A DNA stretch of 64,000 nt from Plotosus lineatus (Eukaryota > Chordata > Actinopteri > Siluriformes > Plotosidae). The stretch lies in assembly GCA_024760905.1 (NCBI GenBank), contig CM045734.1, positions 248,001-312,000 of the forward strand, in the 5' to 3' direction. Positions 11,038 through 21,361 of the stretch are shown here, one piece after another; within the stretch, counting starts at the first letter, position 1; the number at the start of each line of letters is the position of its first letter. Below the pieces are notes generated by a model that saw only the letters and a list, made by a program, of their open reading frames with translations, did not search any database and was not told where the DNA came from. Both the position numbers and the translations under genes were made by a program.

Positions 11038-11871
11038 AGCACGAGCTAAAAAACAAATTTCCTCAGGCTATTAAAATAGATGCACTCACCGTCATGCCTT
11101 TCACAGCTCCGGGGCGTTGAAAATGTTTCAACACCAGGAGAGCTTCGCAGTAGTAGCGATAGGTGAACTTCTCTGACTCGGAGACCTCAAGGTTGGTGAT
11201 GAATTTCCCAAATGTAAGGAGCATGTCGTGTTTGGCCACCCTCAGAATCTTCTGGCAGTCCCTGACACTCCGTGTTCCTTCCATCAGCCGTTCATATCTA
11301 GATTTGATTTCATTAAGGTTAGAAGCTCCCCCCGGTGCCAACTGGCTTGTGAAAGGCCGGCAACTTGGAAATATCACTGACACGTACTTAATTTTTCCAG
11401 GAAGGATCTCTGAGCCCAACATCCTGATCCGAGGAGGAAGGAGAGTCACTGGGCTGGGACCCCTGTGGGACCACAGGAGCAGAGCTGGAGGTGGCAGCAA
11501 TAGTGTGCATGGCATTGGCGGCATCAGCCTCGGTTGCTGCAGCAGAGGTGTTACTGGTGGTGTCAGGCTCAGGGTCAGTCAGGAGCATATCTGACTCAAG
11601 GGGCCCATTGAGAATGAAAAAGCCACGCTGTACGAGCTTCTTCAGAAAGGCAATGCGGCCGGGCCGGTGGGGTATGTCATTCACCAGATCCTTGTAATCC
11701 CAGGTCCGGCCGTACCTGACCCATCGTTTGGTTGATGCCTTAGCTTTGCTCACCTCCATTGCGATTTCTTCCGGTGTGCTGCCTTTCATACACCCCCTCA
11801 ACAGATGGACCGAAATTCTGTCCTGGGTCTTGTAGCACCGTAAACAATGAACGTGGTTGCGCTCAGGAATT

Positions 11872-12094
11872 CTAAAAGAGAACGACAACAACATGATCAG
11901 GTCATGGGTTCAAGCCCATTAAACAGATGTATGTATTAAAGGACTAGACAGAAAGAAGTATAGATACAGTACTAGATAAAATAAAATTAGGTAACAACTA
12001 GTTGAACAAATGTAGGTTTGGTAAAACTTATTTTCAACGAGGTCCTTACGATTACGAAAGACAAAAAATAAAAAATCCCATCCTATTCTATGGA
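11872..12094. repeat. Family intron 1 segment shared between units
   Basis: The sequence upstream of the exon 2 acceptor (including 'caggtcatgggttcaagccc' and 'ggactaga(c/t)agaaa') is also found at 20950-21150 and 35623-35750. It belongs to the unit, not to an unrelated repeat. Confidence 0.6.
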
Positions 12095-12260
12095 TTAATT
12101 ATCTATATAATTTTAGAAAATATTTAAAGATAGACTTCACTGAACATTCGGAGGCAGAATGTTCCAGTCTTTTATACCCTTTATATAAAAAGTATTGAAA
12201 TGTGTATTTATAACATTTGCAATTATGTTATCTGTACTTGGGCTATTAAGTGACATTTTC
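12095..12260 (-). pseudogene. LINE ORF2 tail fragment
   Basis: Matches 17770-17885 and 21290-21360 closely ('gacttcactgaacattcgga', 'gaatgttccagtcttttata'). Minus-strand reading gives the W-N/E-x-L-P-type end of the CR1/jockey-like LINE described at 1009-1383. Confidence 0.5.
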
Positions 12261-12994
12261 TGATCAGAATCCATTACTTTTCTGAAGCTTCCTCAAGTAA
12301 TCTCATTTAATTTGCATCCGCAAGGAAGACATAAGCGGCATCGCATCCTGCATGTTTATCAAGACTGGGCAAGGTGCTGCGTTTCAACATGCCAGAATTT
12401 CCGAAGGGATGTTTTTTCTGTAATTGCTGATCGTTAACTCTCTTACTCAATGACAGGGTTTTATCTGATCTCCCCATCTGAGTATAAACGGTTCTCTCTG
12501 TCTGCACGGGTTATTACTGAACCTCGGTGTTGGGTCGATGTAGATCGACCTTACGAACCTGCTGAAGATGAGTATGAGATGAAGATTTCTACGCTGTTAT
12601 TTTATATTTTTAATGAAAATATTACATTTATGGTTCATAAGTAACCCCCCCCCCCACCCCCCCGGTTCTGCAATCTTGGCAGCCTGTGTAGTCCAGTACC
12701 TCCCCAGGCCAATGGCACATACAAGGTACAGTCACCAGGAGAAAGCAAATCTGCAGAGCATGCTGAAGGTGACTAATGTATTTGTTGGTACACAATATGT
12801 AATAGATATACAGTACGGTGTGAAGCGTGGTGTTTTACGGTATGGTGTCTACAAATCAGGGTTCGTAGTTATGTTCAGAACATTAATTTAGATTTTCTTC
12901 ATTGCCCCCCCCCCCCCCCAAACCCCTTATCAGGCGTGTTTGACGAAATGCACAGTGCTTTGTCCTCTCCTGGCCTGGATTCTCCAAACAGCAG
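12261..12994. other. Non-coding, mixed short repeats
   Basis: Homopolymer C runs at about 12645-12662 and 12906-12919 interrupt otherwise unremarkable sequence. 12230-12300 is also present at 35805-35890. No exon is supported. Confidence 0.35.
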
Positions 12995-13265
12995 TGCTGA
13001 TATCACTAATGAAGGGCAAAAGAGTAAAAACTCCAAGTGACCTCAACACAGAAACATTCCAGGTAAAGATAAAATGGGGAGTGGACAAACGCAGAATATA
13101 TTTTTTCTCTGTTATGAGGATTGGCTCAACCCCCCAAATGACATACCCAAACCCCTCATTTACATGCACCTACACCCCATGTGGTAAGTGACATGGCTCC
13201 TCTTTGATGTCAGGTTTGCTGCACTGTGTGTGTGTGTGTGTGTGTGTATCTGGGGTTGGGGGTGG
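12995..13265. repeat. Dispersed repeat R1 with a TG run
   Basis: 'aaagagtaaaaactccaagt' through 'gtttgctgcactgtg' and a (TG)n run at 13225-13247 is duplicated at 35936-36180. Diverged relatives are at 18345-18560 and, inverted, at 60185-60420. It lies next to plus-strand family exons, so it may be intron sequence of an older copy. Confidence 0.5.
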
Positions 13266-13295
13266 GGGCTTACCATTAGGCCACTATTGCCCTGG

Positions 13296-13466
13296 ATGGA
13301 GCCAGACTCCACCAGTAACCCCTCTGCCGCTGCAACCGATGCTGGTGCCGCCAGTGCCATGCACACTATTGCTGCCACCTCCAGCTCTGCTTCTGTTGCC
13401 CACAAGGGTCCCCACCCAGTGACTCGCCTTCGTCCTGGGACCAGACATCCTTCCTGGAAAATGTAA
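13296..13466 (+). pseudogene. Old plus-strand copy of family exon 2 (3' half)
   Basis: Plus-strand reading gives AAATDAGAASAMHTIAATSS, then RPGTRHPSWKM, ending at a donor-like 'atgtaaat'. It matches the Ser/Thr/Ala-rich tail of exon 2 in U1-U4 but lies on the opposite strand. Only the tail remains. Confidence 0.65.
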
Positions 13467-13494
13467 ATACATTTCAGTGATATTTCCAGTTTGC

Positions 13495-13620
13495 CAGCCT
13501 TTCACAACCCAGTTAGCAGCACCAGGGGGACAGTGACAAACCACGGAGAGTGGGGCTTGAACCTCCAACCTTAGGCTCAGTGATCCAGCACCTTTACCAG
13601 CAGGCCACCACTGCCCCAAA
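13495..13620 (-). repeat. tRNA-derived SINE fragment
   Basis: Minus strand reads 'ggcagtggtggcctgctggt' with a B-box-like 'ggttcaagccc'. Related heads lie at 20391-20500 and 56037-56120 in the intron between exons 2 and 3. The intron position supports an insertion older than the unit duplications. Confidence 0.6.
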
Positions 13621-13667
13621 GCATTTATTATCATGTAACTTTTAATATCTCTTTTTGGCATTGTTTT

Positions 13668-13796
13668 ACAGACTACATACATCCCACCCGACCACTTCTA
13701 TACGCATAAAGACGAAGGAGGCTGGTCTATATGACACTGTGCTCCTCTTGGACTGTCATAAGTGACACCCTGGGTGTCCGCAATTGCCAACAGAAG
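13668..13796 (+). pseudogene. Old plus-strand copy of family exon 3
   Basis: Plus strand after an AG acceptor encodes pieces of PTTS, KEAGLYD, DTVLLLD and a shifted frame over the last third. It ends at 'caacagaag|gtgatg', the site of the exon 3 donor in U2-U4. It is near-identical to 21362-21484. Confidence 0.65.
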
Positions 13797-14241
13797 GTGA
13801 TGTGTCATTATGAATGTTCATTTATGACTCTGGTTACATGCACTAAAATATGCTTTTTAAAAACATTCAATAGACAGTCTTACTCCTTAATACAGTACTA
13901 ATGTAGTAATGATGAAGAAAATCTTAACTCTTTTCTGTGATATTTATTGCTAATAAAATATAAACATTATACATCACACACATATATAATAATATTATGC
14001 TACATGCTACACATGCTACAGAACATAAAATCTCACACACAAACATTCTTAACATTAACTTCGGTACAGGACTGGAATATTAACTGAAAAACATTGTAAT
14101 ATTACAGTACTATTTAGCTAGAAGTATCCGGAATACTATTCACTTCCACAAAAACTTGATGTAGCTCTGATTGCTATGTAGCAGACACTATGTACAGCAT
14201 AACTTTTTCCTCCCTGAATCATATCAAGCAGTTCTACTTAC
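13797..14241. other. Conserved AT-rich intron 1 of the unit
   Basis: Shared in order with 21490-21963, 44985-45269 and 51470-52028. Part of it (13800-13930) is inverted in U2 relative to here ('atgcactaaaatatgctttt' versus its complement at 21590-21615). It contains no other exon that I can support. Confidence 0.5.
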
Positions 14242-14304
14242 CTTTTTCTGATCTTTTGTCGCCTTACCCGAAGCCTGAGAAGGTGCACAGCGTTTGGGTA
14301 GCAT
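14242..14304 (-). pseudogene. Putative start exon (E1) of the family, U1
   Basis: Minus-strand ATG at 14304 opens a 21-codon exon beginning MLPKRCAPSQASGKATK and ending at a consensus donor (AAG|GTAAGT, 14236-14241). The same exon is at 21964-22025, 45270-45332 and, truncated, 52029-52080. It is Lys/Arg-rich, which would suit a nuclear protein. In U1 and U6 its phase (0) does not fit exon 2 (needs 2); in U2, one base shorter, it does. An unseen intermediate exon or decay is therefore possible. Confidence 0.5.
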
Positions 14305-14510
14305 GAATGAGCTGAATTATAATTAATAACACACAGAAAAAAAGCACACGTGCACAAAGTGGGCATGAAAAAAAAAGCACCATGTGCTCCATCTCAATCA
14401 AACTGAAGGAGGGCGCACGGCCATTGGCTGAATTTGAATCACCAGGTAATCGGCAATCCAATACGGGTGGGAGTGGGGGCGGGAATAAACACGAAGCGCC
14501 AAATCCCTAC
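14305..14510 (-). promoter_or_regulatory. Putative family promoter upstream of E1 (U1)
   Basis: Upstream of E1 on the minus strand are, in order toward the ATG, a GC-box-like cccgccccc, two CCAAT-box-like elements (one as attgg) and CpG-containing sequence. The U2 and U6 copies also carry a CACGTG E-box, altered here. The spacing and conservation in three copies support a promoter; no TATA box is evident. Confidence 0.4.
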
Positions 14511-14586
14511 TTTATAGATTTTACATTCATTCCTTCATTTATTTATTTGTCTGTTTATTTATATATTTATGCTTTATTAACACTAT

Positions 14587-14634
<48 letters not shown>
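14587..14634. repeat. (TA)n microsatellite
   Basis: Pure TA run. The corresponding position holds a full RTE insertion in the 45.6-48.8 kb unit. Confidence 0.9.
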
Positions 14635-14638
<4 letters not shown>

Positions 14639-14639
14639 A

Positions 14640-14742
14640 AAAATTGGATCATCTGTGGCAACCTTGAGGGATCTTGAACCAGTGATCTTCCGATTACAAG
14701 TCCAGTACCTTATCCTCAAGGCCATCGCGGATCCATGCAAGC
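14640..14742 (-). repeat. tRNA-derived SINE
   Basis: Minus strand has an A-box-like region (gatggccttgaggataagg) and a B box (ggttcaagatc). Copies at 22356-22450 and 48844-48940 lie at the same place in the duplicated unit. These are SINE heads, not functional tRNA genes; no cloverleaf with an acceptor stem is apparent. Confidence 0.65.
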
Positions 14743-14934
14743 AATGACACAAAGTAGTGCTTTATTATTATAATTTTATTTTAAAAAATTGTAGTAAAAT
14801 AAAAAAAATATTTGCATCCACACACATATTAAGGATACATGATATATTGATTTTTATTTATCATGCAATGTAAACAATACCATAAAACAAATATAAATAT
14901 ATAAATATATAAATATATAATAATAAAAATATAT

Positions 14935-15715
14935 AAGATAAGATAAGATAAGATACAGCTTTATTAATCTCACAATGGAGAAATTCACTGTTACAGGCTC
15001 TTGAGGTACTATCAGTAGGGGGTGCAAAAGTAGATACAAGTACAAACATACACACATACATATATTATATAAGTAAATAAATAAATAGATACATAAATAG
15101 TATAAATTACTAAACAAAAAAAGAAAAGAATGGAGAAAAGAATGGAGCAACGTTATAGACTGTCCTATATTAAAGTGTAATGTATCTGAGTGCAGAGTAG
15201 ATGGGTTGATGTTCACAGTCAGTGGGGTAGATGTGGTTGATTAAAGTGCACGGGGTTTTTATTGCACATAACCGGTATTTTCACAGACAGTTACAAAGTG
15301 GCGTTGTACAGTCTGATAGCGGTGGGAATGAACGACCTGCGGTAGCGCTCCTTCCTGCACTGAGGATGCCTCAGTCGTCCACTGAAGGAGCTGCTTAGCT
15401 CCTCTACAGTCGGGTGCAGTGGGTGAGAGCTGTTGAACAGGATGGATGTGAGCTTTGCTACCATCCTCCTCTCACTCACCTCCTCCACAGAGTCCAGTGG
15501 GCAGCCGAGGACAGAGCTGGCCCTCCTGACCAGCTTGTTCAGTCTCTTCCTGTCCCGCTCTGTGCTGCCCGGGGCCCAGCAGATGGCAGCGTAGAGGATT
15601 GCAGAGGCTACCACAGAGTCATAAAATGTCCTGAGCAGAGGTCTGCATATGCCGAAGGACCTGAGTCTCCTCAGAAGGTGGAGGCGACTCTGGCCCTTCT
15701 TGTACAGGGATATAC
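14935..15715 (-). mobile_element. 5'-truncated CR1/L2/Rex1-group LINE
   Basis: Minus-strand ORF (about 15715-15291) reads GQSRLHLLRRLRSFGICRPL, then RKRLNKLVRRASSVLGCPLD and RRSFIPTAIRLYNATL. This is the conserved C-terminus of abundant fish LINE ORF2 proteins. The 3' end has a (GATAA)n tail (about 14937-14955 as seen on the plus strand). It inserted into the AT-rich part of the unit; sequence on both sides continues in U2 at about 22600. Confidence 0.75.
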
Positions 15716-15885
15716 AAATATAAATATATAAATATATATACATATTATATAAATATATATAAATATATATATTATATATGCGTAAATTTTTTATTATTAA
15801 TTCAATGTTATTTATTATTGATCATCTTCTTCTTTACCTTTCGGCTTTTCCCTTCAGGGGTTGCCACAGCAAAAACCTAAAAATA
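15716..15885. other. AT-rich segment and RTE 3' end stub
   Basis: Alternating ATAT sequence, then about 50 bases of the RTE 3' end on the minus strand (15835-15870, 'ggcttttcccttcaggggtt'). This abruptly joins the right arm of the inverted duplication. Confidence 0.6.
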
Positions 15886-18151
15886 GAGTATTCAATATGG
15901 ATCTCTATTACACACAATATTTAAGAATACAATATGTAATAATTATTTGAATTCCTGGTGAATATTACATACTGTATTCTTGAATATATTTCAAAAAAAT
16001 CTTGTATATATTTGATTAAATGCTTTAATACAGTTTGTGATCCAGTATGTATTACAATATAAAATAATACATTGTGTGATATTAATCTTGATTACAGATA
16101 TATGAAATAGAGGATTTGGAGACAAAGTTTGTCTCAGTGTGTGGGGCCTTTGGGATTTTCAGCAGGCTGTACCACATTAAAGTAAAAAAAAAAAAAAAAA
16201 AAATACTGTATTTATTAAGTTTCATGCAAGCATCTGTCTGTCAACCACAAGATGGAGACTTTGAGCGTCTTTCTGAAAATAAAGCGTGTAATAGAATAGA
16301 AGTAGAGAATACAGTATTACAACATTTATTATTTATCTGCATTTCAGATAAAATACAAGAATGCATATGTAATATCTATCTGTATTCCAAAGAATTATTA
16401 CATCTTGTTTTCTTCGACATACTGGATTACAACTTTCACACAGTATGTAATACAGTGTATAGTAGAATAGAGTATTCAATATGGATCTCTGTTACACATA
16501 ATATTTAAGAATACAGTACGTAATAATTATTTGTATTTCTGGTAAATATTACATACATATATATATACAGTATGTTATCCAGCATGCATTACAATATATA
16601 AAAGAATACATTTAGTAATATTAATTTTGATTATAGGTTTATGAAATAGAGGATTTGGAGACAAAGTTTCTCAGTGTGTGGGGCCTTTGGGCTTTTCAGC
16701 AGGCTGTACCACATTAAAGTTAAATAAAAAAAAAAAAAACAATACACAAACTGTTTTTTTTTTTAAGTGTCATGCCTGCATCTGTCTGTCAACCACAAGA
16801 TGGAGATTGATGACATCTTTCTGAAAATAAAGCATGTAATACAATAGAATCTCCATGGACTATGATGTTTGCAGATGACATTGCGATCTGTATTGAGAGC
16901 AGAGATCACGGGGAGGAAAATCTAGAGAGGTGGAGGTATGCCTTGGAAAGGAGAGGAATGAAGGTAAGCCTCAGTAAGACAGAATACATGTGTGTGAATG
17001 AGAAGAAACCAAGAGGAACGGTGATGTTACAGGGAGCAGAGATTAAGAAGGTGGCGGATTGATTTTAAGTACTTAGGCTCAACAATTCAGAGGAAACAGT
17101 CATCTTGATGGAGGGGTTTGTCAGGAATGCTCTCGAAGTGAATGAAGTGTCAGACAGAGTGATGAGTGTGTGATGTGTGATAGGAGGGTATCGACAAGAA
17201 TGAAGGGAAAAGTGTACAAGATGGTCTTGAGGCCAGCACGTTATTGTATGGTTTAGAAACAGTGGCGCTGAGGAAAAGACAGGAGGCAGAGCTGGAGATA
17301 GCAGAGATGAAAATGTCGAGGTTCTCTTGGGAGTAACGAGGATGGATTGGATCAGGAATGAGTACATCAGAGGGACAGCACTTGTTAGATGTTTCAGTCG
17401 GAGGTAAAGTCAGAGAGGCTAAATCGAGATGGTTTAGACATGTACGAAGAAGGGAGAGTGAATATATTGGTAGTAGAATGCTGAGGTTGGAACTACCATG
17501 CAGAAGGCCGAGAGGAAGAACAAAGAAGAGATTCATGGATGTGGTGGTGGAGGACATTAGGTAAGAGTTGGAGTAAGAGTAGAAGATGCAGAGGATAGGG
17601 TGAGATGGAGGCAGATCATTTGCTGTGGCGACCCCTGAAGGGAACAGCCGAAAGGAAAAGAAGAAGATATAGTATAATACTGGAAAATAAAAAGTTACAT
17701 GGAAGTCACTTATTAAATTATGGAACTGGAAATGAAGACACATCCTCTTCTCTGGCTTTATCATCTTTTTTTTTTTTTGGTAGATATTTAAAGATGGGCT
17801 TGACTGAACATTCAGAGGCAGACTGTTCCAGTCTTTTATACACTGTATATAAAAAGTATTGGAAAGTGCATTTATAACATTTGGAAAATAAAACCCATAC
17901 ATAATATTTCTTGTATTTATGAATATGAATATTAACTAGTCTTTTAAAATTGTTGCATAAATATTCAGGTACAGTATTGTTAAAAATGTTTTCATTAAGT
18001 TTAATCTTAATTGACTCTGGCGGTATTTTAAAATCAGCCATCCGAGGTCTTTTAATTCGTTATAACCTACTCACATTCTAGGCCGCATTGTAGATATAAA
18101 CATGATATCTTTATTTTGTCCAATTTGTAACTTATTTTTAATGGTTTAGGT
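15886..18151. repeat. Right arm of the large inverted duplication
   Basis: Reverse complement of 1001-3156 (see that entry). Unlike the left arm it lacks the hAT element: the 8-bp target gtttaggt is intact at 18144-18151 and LINE sequence continues past it. Inner boundary near 15886; the outer extent beyond 18151 cannot be compared because the left copy is interrupted by the hAT element. Confidence 0.85.
16842..17668 (+). mobile_element. 5'-truncated RTE-type LINE (right-arm copy)
   Basis: Mirror of 1484-2310. Plus strand has MMFADDIAIC at 16862, then frameshifted thumb region, a piece with SRWFRHVRRRESEYIGSRML (about 17424) and the tail ctgtggcgacccctgaaggg (17623). The FADD piece is identical to its partner over 66 codons. 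Confidence 0.8.
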
Positions 18152-18270
18152 AGAGCATTGTACCAGGCTGTTGATGCATATTCCATATGACACATATGTA
18201 ATCTGTAAGAGGGCTATTAAGTTACATTTTCTTATCAGAATCTTTTTTTTTTCTAAAAATTACTCAAGTA
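17765..18270 (-). pseudogene. LINE ORF2 C-terminal remnant, uninterrupted copy
   Basis: Minus strand gives broken-frame pieces: YGICINSLVQCS, QNKDIMF, NELKDLGWLILKYR, FNNTVPEYLCNNFKRLVNIH, YIQCIKDWNSLPLN. It is the same LINE as at 60480-61480 and shows what the hAT element interrupted at 1001. Confidence 0.65.
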
Positions 18271-18560
18271 ATCTTATTTCATTTTAATCTTACCTCTTCT
18301 GAGCTTGTTCAACCAACATGAAATTAAGTGCAGAAGGCGAAAAAAAAATCCTTGACACAGACACAATGTTCCTGTTGAAGATAAAGGTGGAAAGTGGAAG
18401 GGACAAACACAGTATTTTGCTCATATCCCCAACACCCTCCTGTAATATTCAAATTGGTTAATTTACATGAACCTCCACCACATGCAGTGAAGGACATGGC
18501 TATCTTGATGACCTCTTTGCTGCACTGTGGGGGGTGGTGCCGCCTTAGCAATAGGCCACT
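18271..18560. repeat. Diverged copy of dispersed repeat R1
   Basis: 'acacaatgttcctgttgaag', 'acatgaacctccaccacatg' and 'ttgctgcactgtgggg' parallel 12995-13265, and match 60185-60400 in inverted orientation more closely. Confidence 0.5.
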
Positions 18561-18799
18561 ACTATATTGCCCTGATGGCTGGGTTTTTTGTTGTGCTGTA
18601 CTTTACAGACAAAAGAAAGTTGATCCACTCTTCTTCTATACTGAGAAGTGTTCCTGGACATTGCCATTACATCAAATTGAACATCTCTCAGAATTCCCAT
18701 AGCTTACTGCTTTAACCAAGGTCTCAAAAGAAATATAAAAATTAAATGAATTCATCATTCATTCATTTTATTTTCAAAAATACTCTGTTTTTCTTTTAA
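18561..18799. other. Unassigned non-coding stretch
   Basis: Short ORFs without recognisable domains. No splice-supported exon. Confidence 0.35.
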
Positions 18800-19181
18800 A
18801 TTTGATTTTGTGTTTGAAATGTATCAAAACAAGAAATCCGGTCTGATAAGGGGTCGAAGCTGACAAAAGATTAAGAGTTCTGAATTATGTTCGACTGTAA
18901 TGATGTTTCAACAAGTTGAGAGCAGGTCCCCCCCCCCCCCCCCCCGACTTTGTTATCGATTATCTAGTGTCTGACCCCTGGGTCACCCCTTTCCTGTCGA
19001 TAGATTGAGGCATGTTAAGGGATACTAATCATACAAATAATAATACGAACAACAACAATAATTGTTGTAATAATACTGTTTATTGAACATGATCAGATAC
19101 GAGATACTAATAAAGTATATATTGATGTTAAAATATTTTGAGCATGTGCAAACCCATCACACACACACACACTTGGAAACT
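18800..19181 (-). other. Former 3' UTR of the recombinase-SET family (U2)
   Basis: Shared with 31905-32356 and 52100-52566, which follow the SET stop codon in U3 and U4 ('gataaggggtcgaagctgac', 'gatgtttcaaca'). It contains a conserved AATAAA on the minus strand at 19079-19084 and a poly-C run at about 18930-18946. Confidence 0.6.
19079..19084 (-). terminator. Polyadenylation signal AATAAA (U2)
   Basis: Plus strand tttatt within 'ctgtttattgaacatg', kept at the same place in U3 (32132-32137) and U4 (52377-52382). Confidence 0.5.
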
Positions 19182-20308
19182 TTTATGGCTCTGAACAAGA
19201 TCACATCTGACGCCGATCTGCCGATCTGCCGATCACCACCCTTGCGTTTTTGTGTTTTCTGTTCACCCACTCTTTTGTCTGGAAAAGAATGGAAGTGGAG
19301 GGAAATGTATGAATGAATTATTTTTCAAAAAGACATTTCAACACGTGAAAAAAACCCCCAAGATAAAATAGCACGAGCTAAAAAACAAATTTCCTCAGGC
19401 TATTAAAATAGATGCACTCACCGTCATGCCTTTCACAGCTCCGGGGCGTTGAAAATGTTTCAACACCAGGAGAGCTTCGCAGTAGTAGCGATAGGTGAAC
19501 TTCTCTGACTCGGAGACCTCAAGGTTGGTGATGAATTTCCCAAATGTAAGGAGCATGTCGTGTTTGGCCACCCTCAGAATCTTCTGGCAGTCTCTGACAC
19601 TCCGTGTTCCTTCCATCAGCCGTTCATATCTAGATTTGATTTCATTAAAAATAAATTAATTAATTAAAAAAACACATTTACGATTGTAGTCATAAACAGA
19701 AAAAGGAAAACGCATAGAAAAGACAAAGATTTGCCTCGTTTTGCAGACGTCCTTCGAATAAGACTTCGAGACGGGCTTTTTCATCATCTGTAGAAATTCC
19801 TTGAAGGCCTGGAGGTTGTCACGGAGGTCTTTGTCTGCCATCGTCAGGTCCAGCCTACTTTTCAAGTAGTCGACAAACCTGATCATACTCTTTAAATAGT
19901 TTAATACTGTGGCTGCACTCATTTCTGTGCGGCGGAGGCTGCTGAGGTACTCCCGTGATTGTTGGCTCTTACTTAAGAAGTCCATTCTCAGTTCATCCCC
20001 GGTCGGCTGCAGGTACCGCAGGAAACGTGACACATTGTCGACCTTTGAATAACGATGACGAGAAAGAAATATTAATATTAGCATCGCACCAAATAACAGG
20101 ACGTGTGTGACTGGTTCTGAAAAACCATTCATGATGACATATCACCTCCTGTTGGCAATTGTGGACACCCAGGGTCTCACGTAGATACTTTTTAAAGTCC
20201 AAGAGGAGCACAGTGTCATCGCTGAATTTATCAAATAGACCAGCCTCCTTCATCTTCATGCGTACAGAGGTGGTTGGGATGGGAAGTGTCCTGTAAAACA
20301 ATGAGTAT

Positions 20309-20310
<2 letters not shown>

Positions 20311-20350
<40 letters not shown>

Positions 20351-20352
20351 GA
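20311..20352. repeat. (GA)n/(GACA)n microsatellite
   Basis: Runs of gaga followed by gaca repeats immediately upstream of the exon 3 acceptor region in U2. Confidence 0.85.
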
Positions 20353-20390
20353 GAGACAGAGATTAAAAATTACATTATAATAAATGCTTT

Positions 20391-20500
20391 GGGGCATTGG
20401 TGGCCTGCCGGTAAAGGTGCTGGATCACTGAGACTAAGGTTAGAGGTTCAAGCCCCATTCTCCAAGGTTGTCACTGTCCCCCCGGTGCTCCTAACTGGCT
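20391..20500 (+). repeat. tRNA-derived SINE head in the E2-E3 intron (U2)
   Basis: Reads 'tggtggcctgccggtaaagg' and B-box-like 'ggttcaagccc'. The same insertion is at 56037-56120 in U4, so it predates the duplication. Confidence 0.6.
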
Positions 20501-20949
20501 TGTGAAAGGCCAGCAACTTGGAAATATCACCGACACGTACTTACTTTTTCCAGGAAGGATCTCTGAGCCCAACGTCCTGATTCGAGGAGGAAGGAGTGGC
20601 ACCAGCATCGGTTGCAGCAACAGAGGTGTTACTGGTGGTGTCAGGCTCAGGGTCAGTCAGGAGCATATCTGACTCATGGGGCCCATTGAGAATGAAAAAG
20701 CCACGCTGTACGAGCTTCTTCAGAAAGGCAATGCGGCCGGGCCGGTGGGGTATGTCATTCACCAGATCGTTGTAATCCCAGGTCCGGCCGTACCTGACCC
20801 ATCGTTTGGTTGATGCCTTAGCTTTGCTCACATCCATTGCGATTTCTTCTGGTGTGCTGCCTTTCATACACCCCCTCAACAGATGGACCGAAATTCTGTC
20901 CTGGGGCATGTAGCACCGTAAGCAGTGAACGTAGTTGCGCTCAGGGATC

Positions 20950-21361
20950 CTAAAAGAGAACGATAACAACATGATCAGGTCATGGGTTCAAACCCATTAA
21001 ACAAATGTATGTATTAAAGGACTAGATAGAAACAAGTATGGATACAGTACTAGATAAAATAAAATTAGGTAACAACTAGTTAAACAAATGTAGGTTGGTA
21101 AAACTTATTTTCAACGGGGTCCTTACGATTACGAAAGACAAAAAAAAAAAAAAGAAAAAAAAAAGAAAAAAAAAACACTTAAAAGTGCTGACTGAAGTCA
21201 ATACATCTTATAACACTGGGAAATACAAAGTTACATGAGAGTCACTTATTAAATTATGGAAATAAAAAATGAAGACCCATCCTCTTCTATGGAGTAATTA
21301 TCTAAATATTTTTAGAAAATATTTAAAGATGGACTTCACTGAACATCAGTGACTTCACTGA
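20950..21361. other. Intron segment, A-rich run and LINE tail piece
   Basis: 20950-21130 is family intron 1, followed by an A/G-rich run (21140-21176). 21230-21350 is another copy of the CR1/jockey-like LINE tail ('aagatggacttcactgaaca'). Confidence 0.5.

Larger units (their letters stand above)
7280..11871 (-). pseudogene. Recombinase-SET family unit U1 (exons 2, 5, 6, 7)
   Basis: Minus-strand exons: E2 11392-11871 (CLRCY, H-x4-C, then KRWVRYGRTWDYKDL and a Ser/Thr/Ala-rich tail ending RDPSWK), E5 11090-11317 (CQKILRVAKHDMLLTFGKF, then FQRPGAV), E6 7491-7599 (SQHKTATMQVATFALTQEEE) and the first part of E7 (7280-7378, WFQAYYEHIRPGYL). Exons 3 and 4 are deleted: E5 sequence at 11320 runs straight into the SINE-derived piece that lies before E2 in other units. 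The E2 donor is mutated from GT to TT at 11390-11391, and E6 lacks 8 bases seen in U3 and U4, which shifts the frame. A Nimb LINE fills the E5-E6 intron. Non-functional. Confidence 0.75.
19182..20949 (-). pseudogene. Recombinase-SET family unit U2 (exons 2-6, SET lost)
   Basis: Minus-strand exons with matching phases: E2 20545-20949, E3 20146-20290, E4 19735-20042 (YLQPTGDELRMDFLSKS, then ATVLNYLKSMIRFVDYLKSR, a helical core-binding-like domain), E5 19422-19629 (FQRPGAVKGMT, first catalytic Arg), and the first part of E6 (19216-19278). A deletion then joins E6 at about 19215 to about 25 bases of the SET exon (19182-19205) and the 3' UTR. Catalytic exons 7-8, the linker and nearly all of the SET domain are gone. 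E2 lacks a stretch of the low-complexity tail seen in U4. E2-E5 themselves are open. The E4-E5 intron starts with GC instead of GT, as in U3 and U4. Confidence 0.75.

Noticed and set aside
14640..14742. Possible tRNA gene
   Set aside because: A and B boxes are present but no convincing cloverleaf; repeated at the same place in three units with AT-rich tails, so a SINE head.
15291..15743. Host gene on the minus strand
   Set aside because: The translation is the C-terminus of a common fish LINE and ends in a simple-repeat LINE tail.
20311..20352. CRISPR-like or regulatory repeat array
   Set aside because: Plain GA/GACA microsatellite with no spacers.
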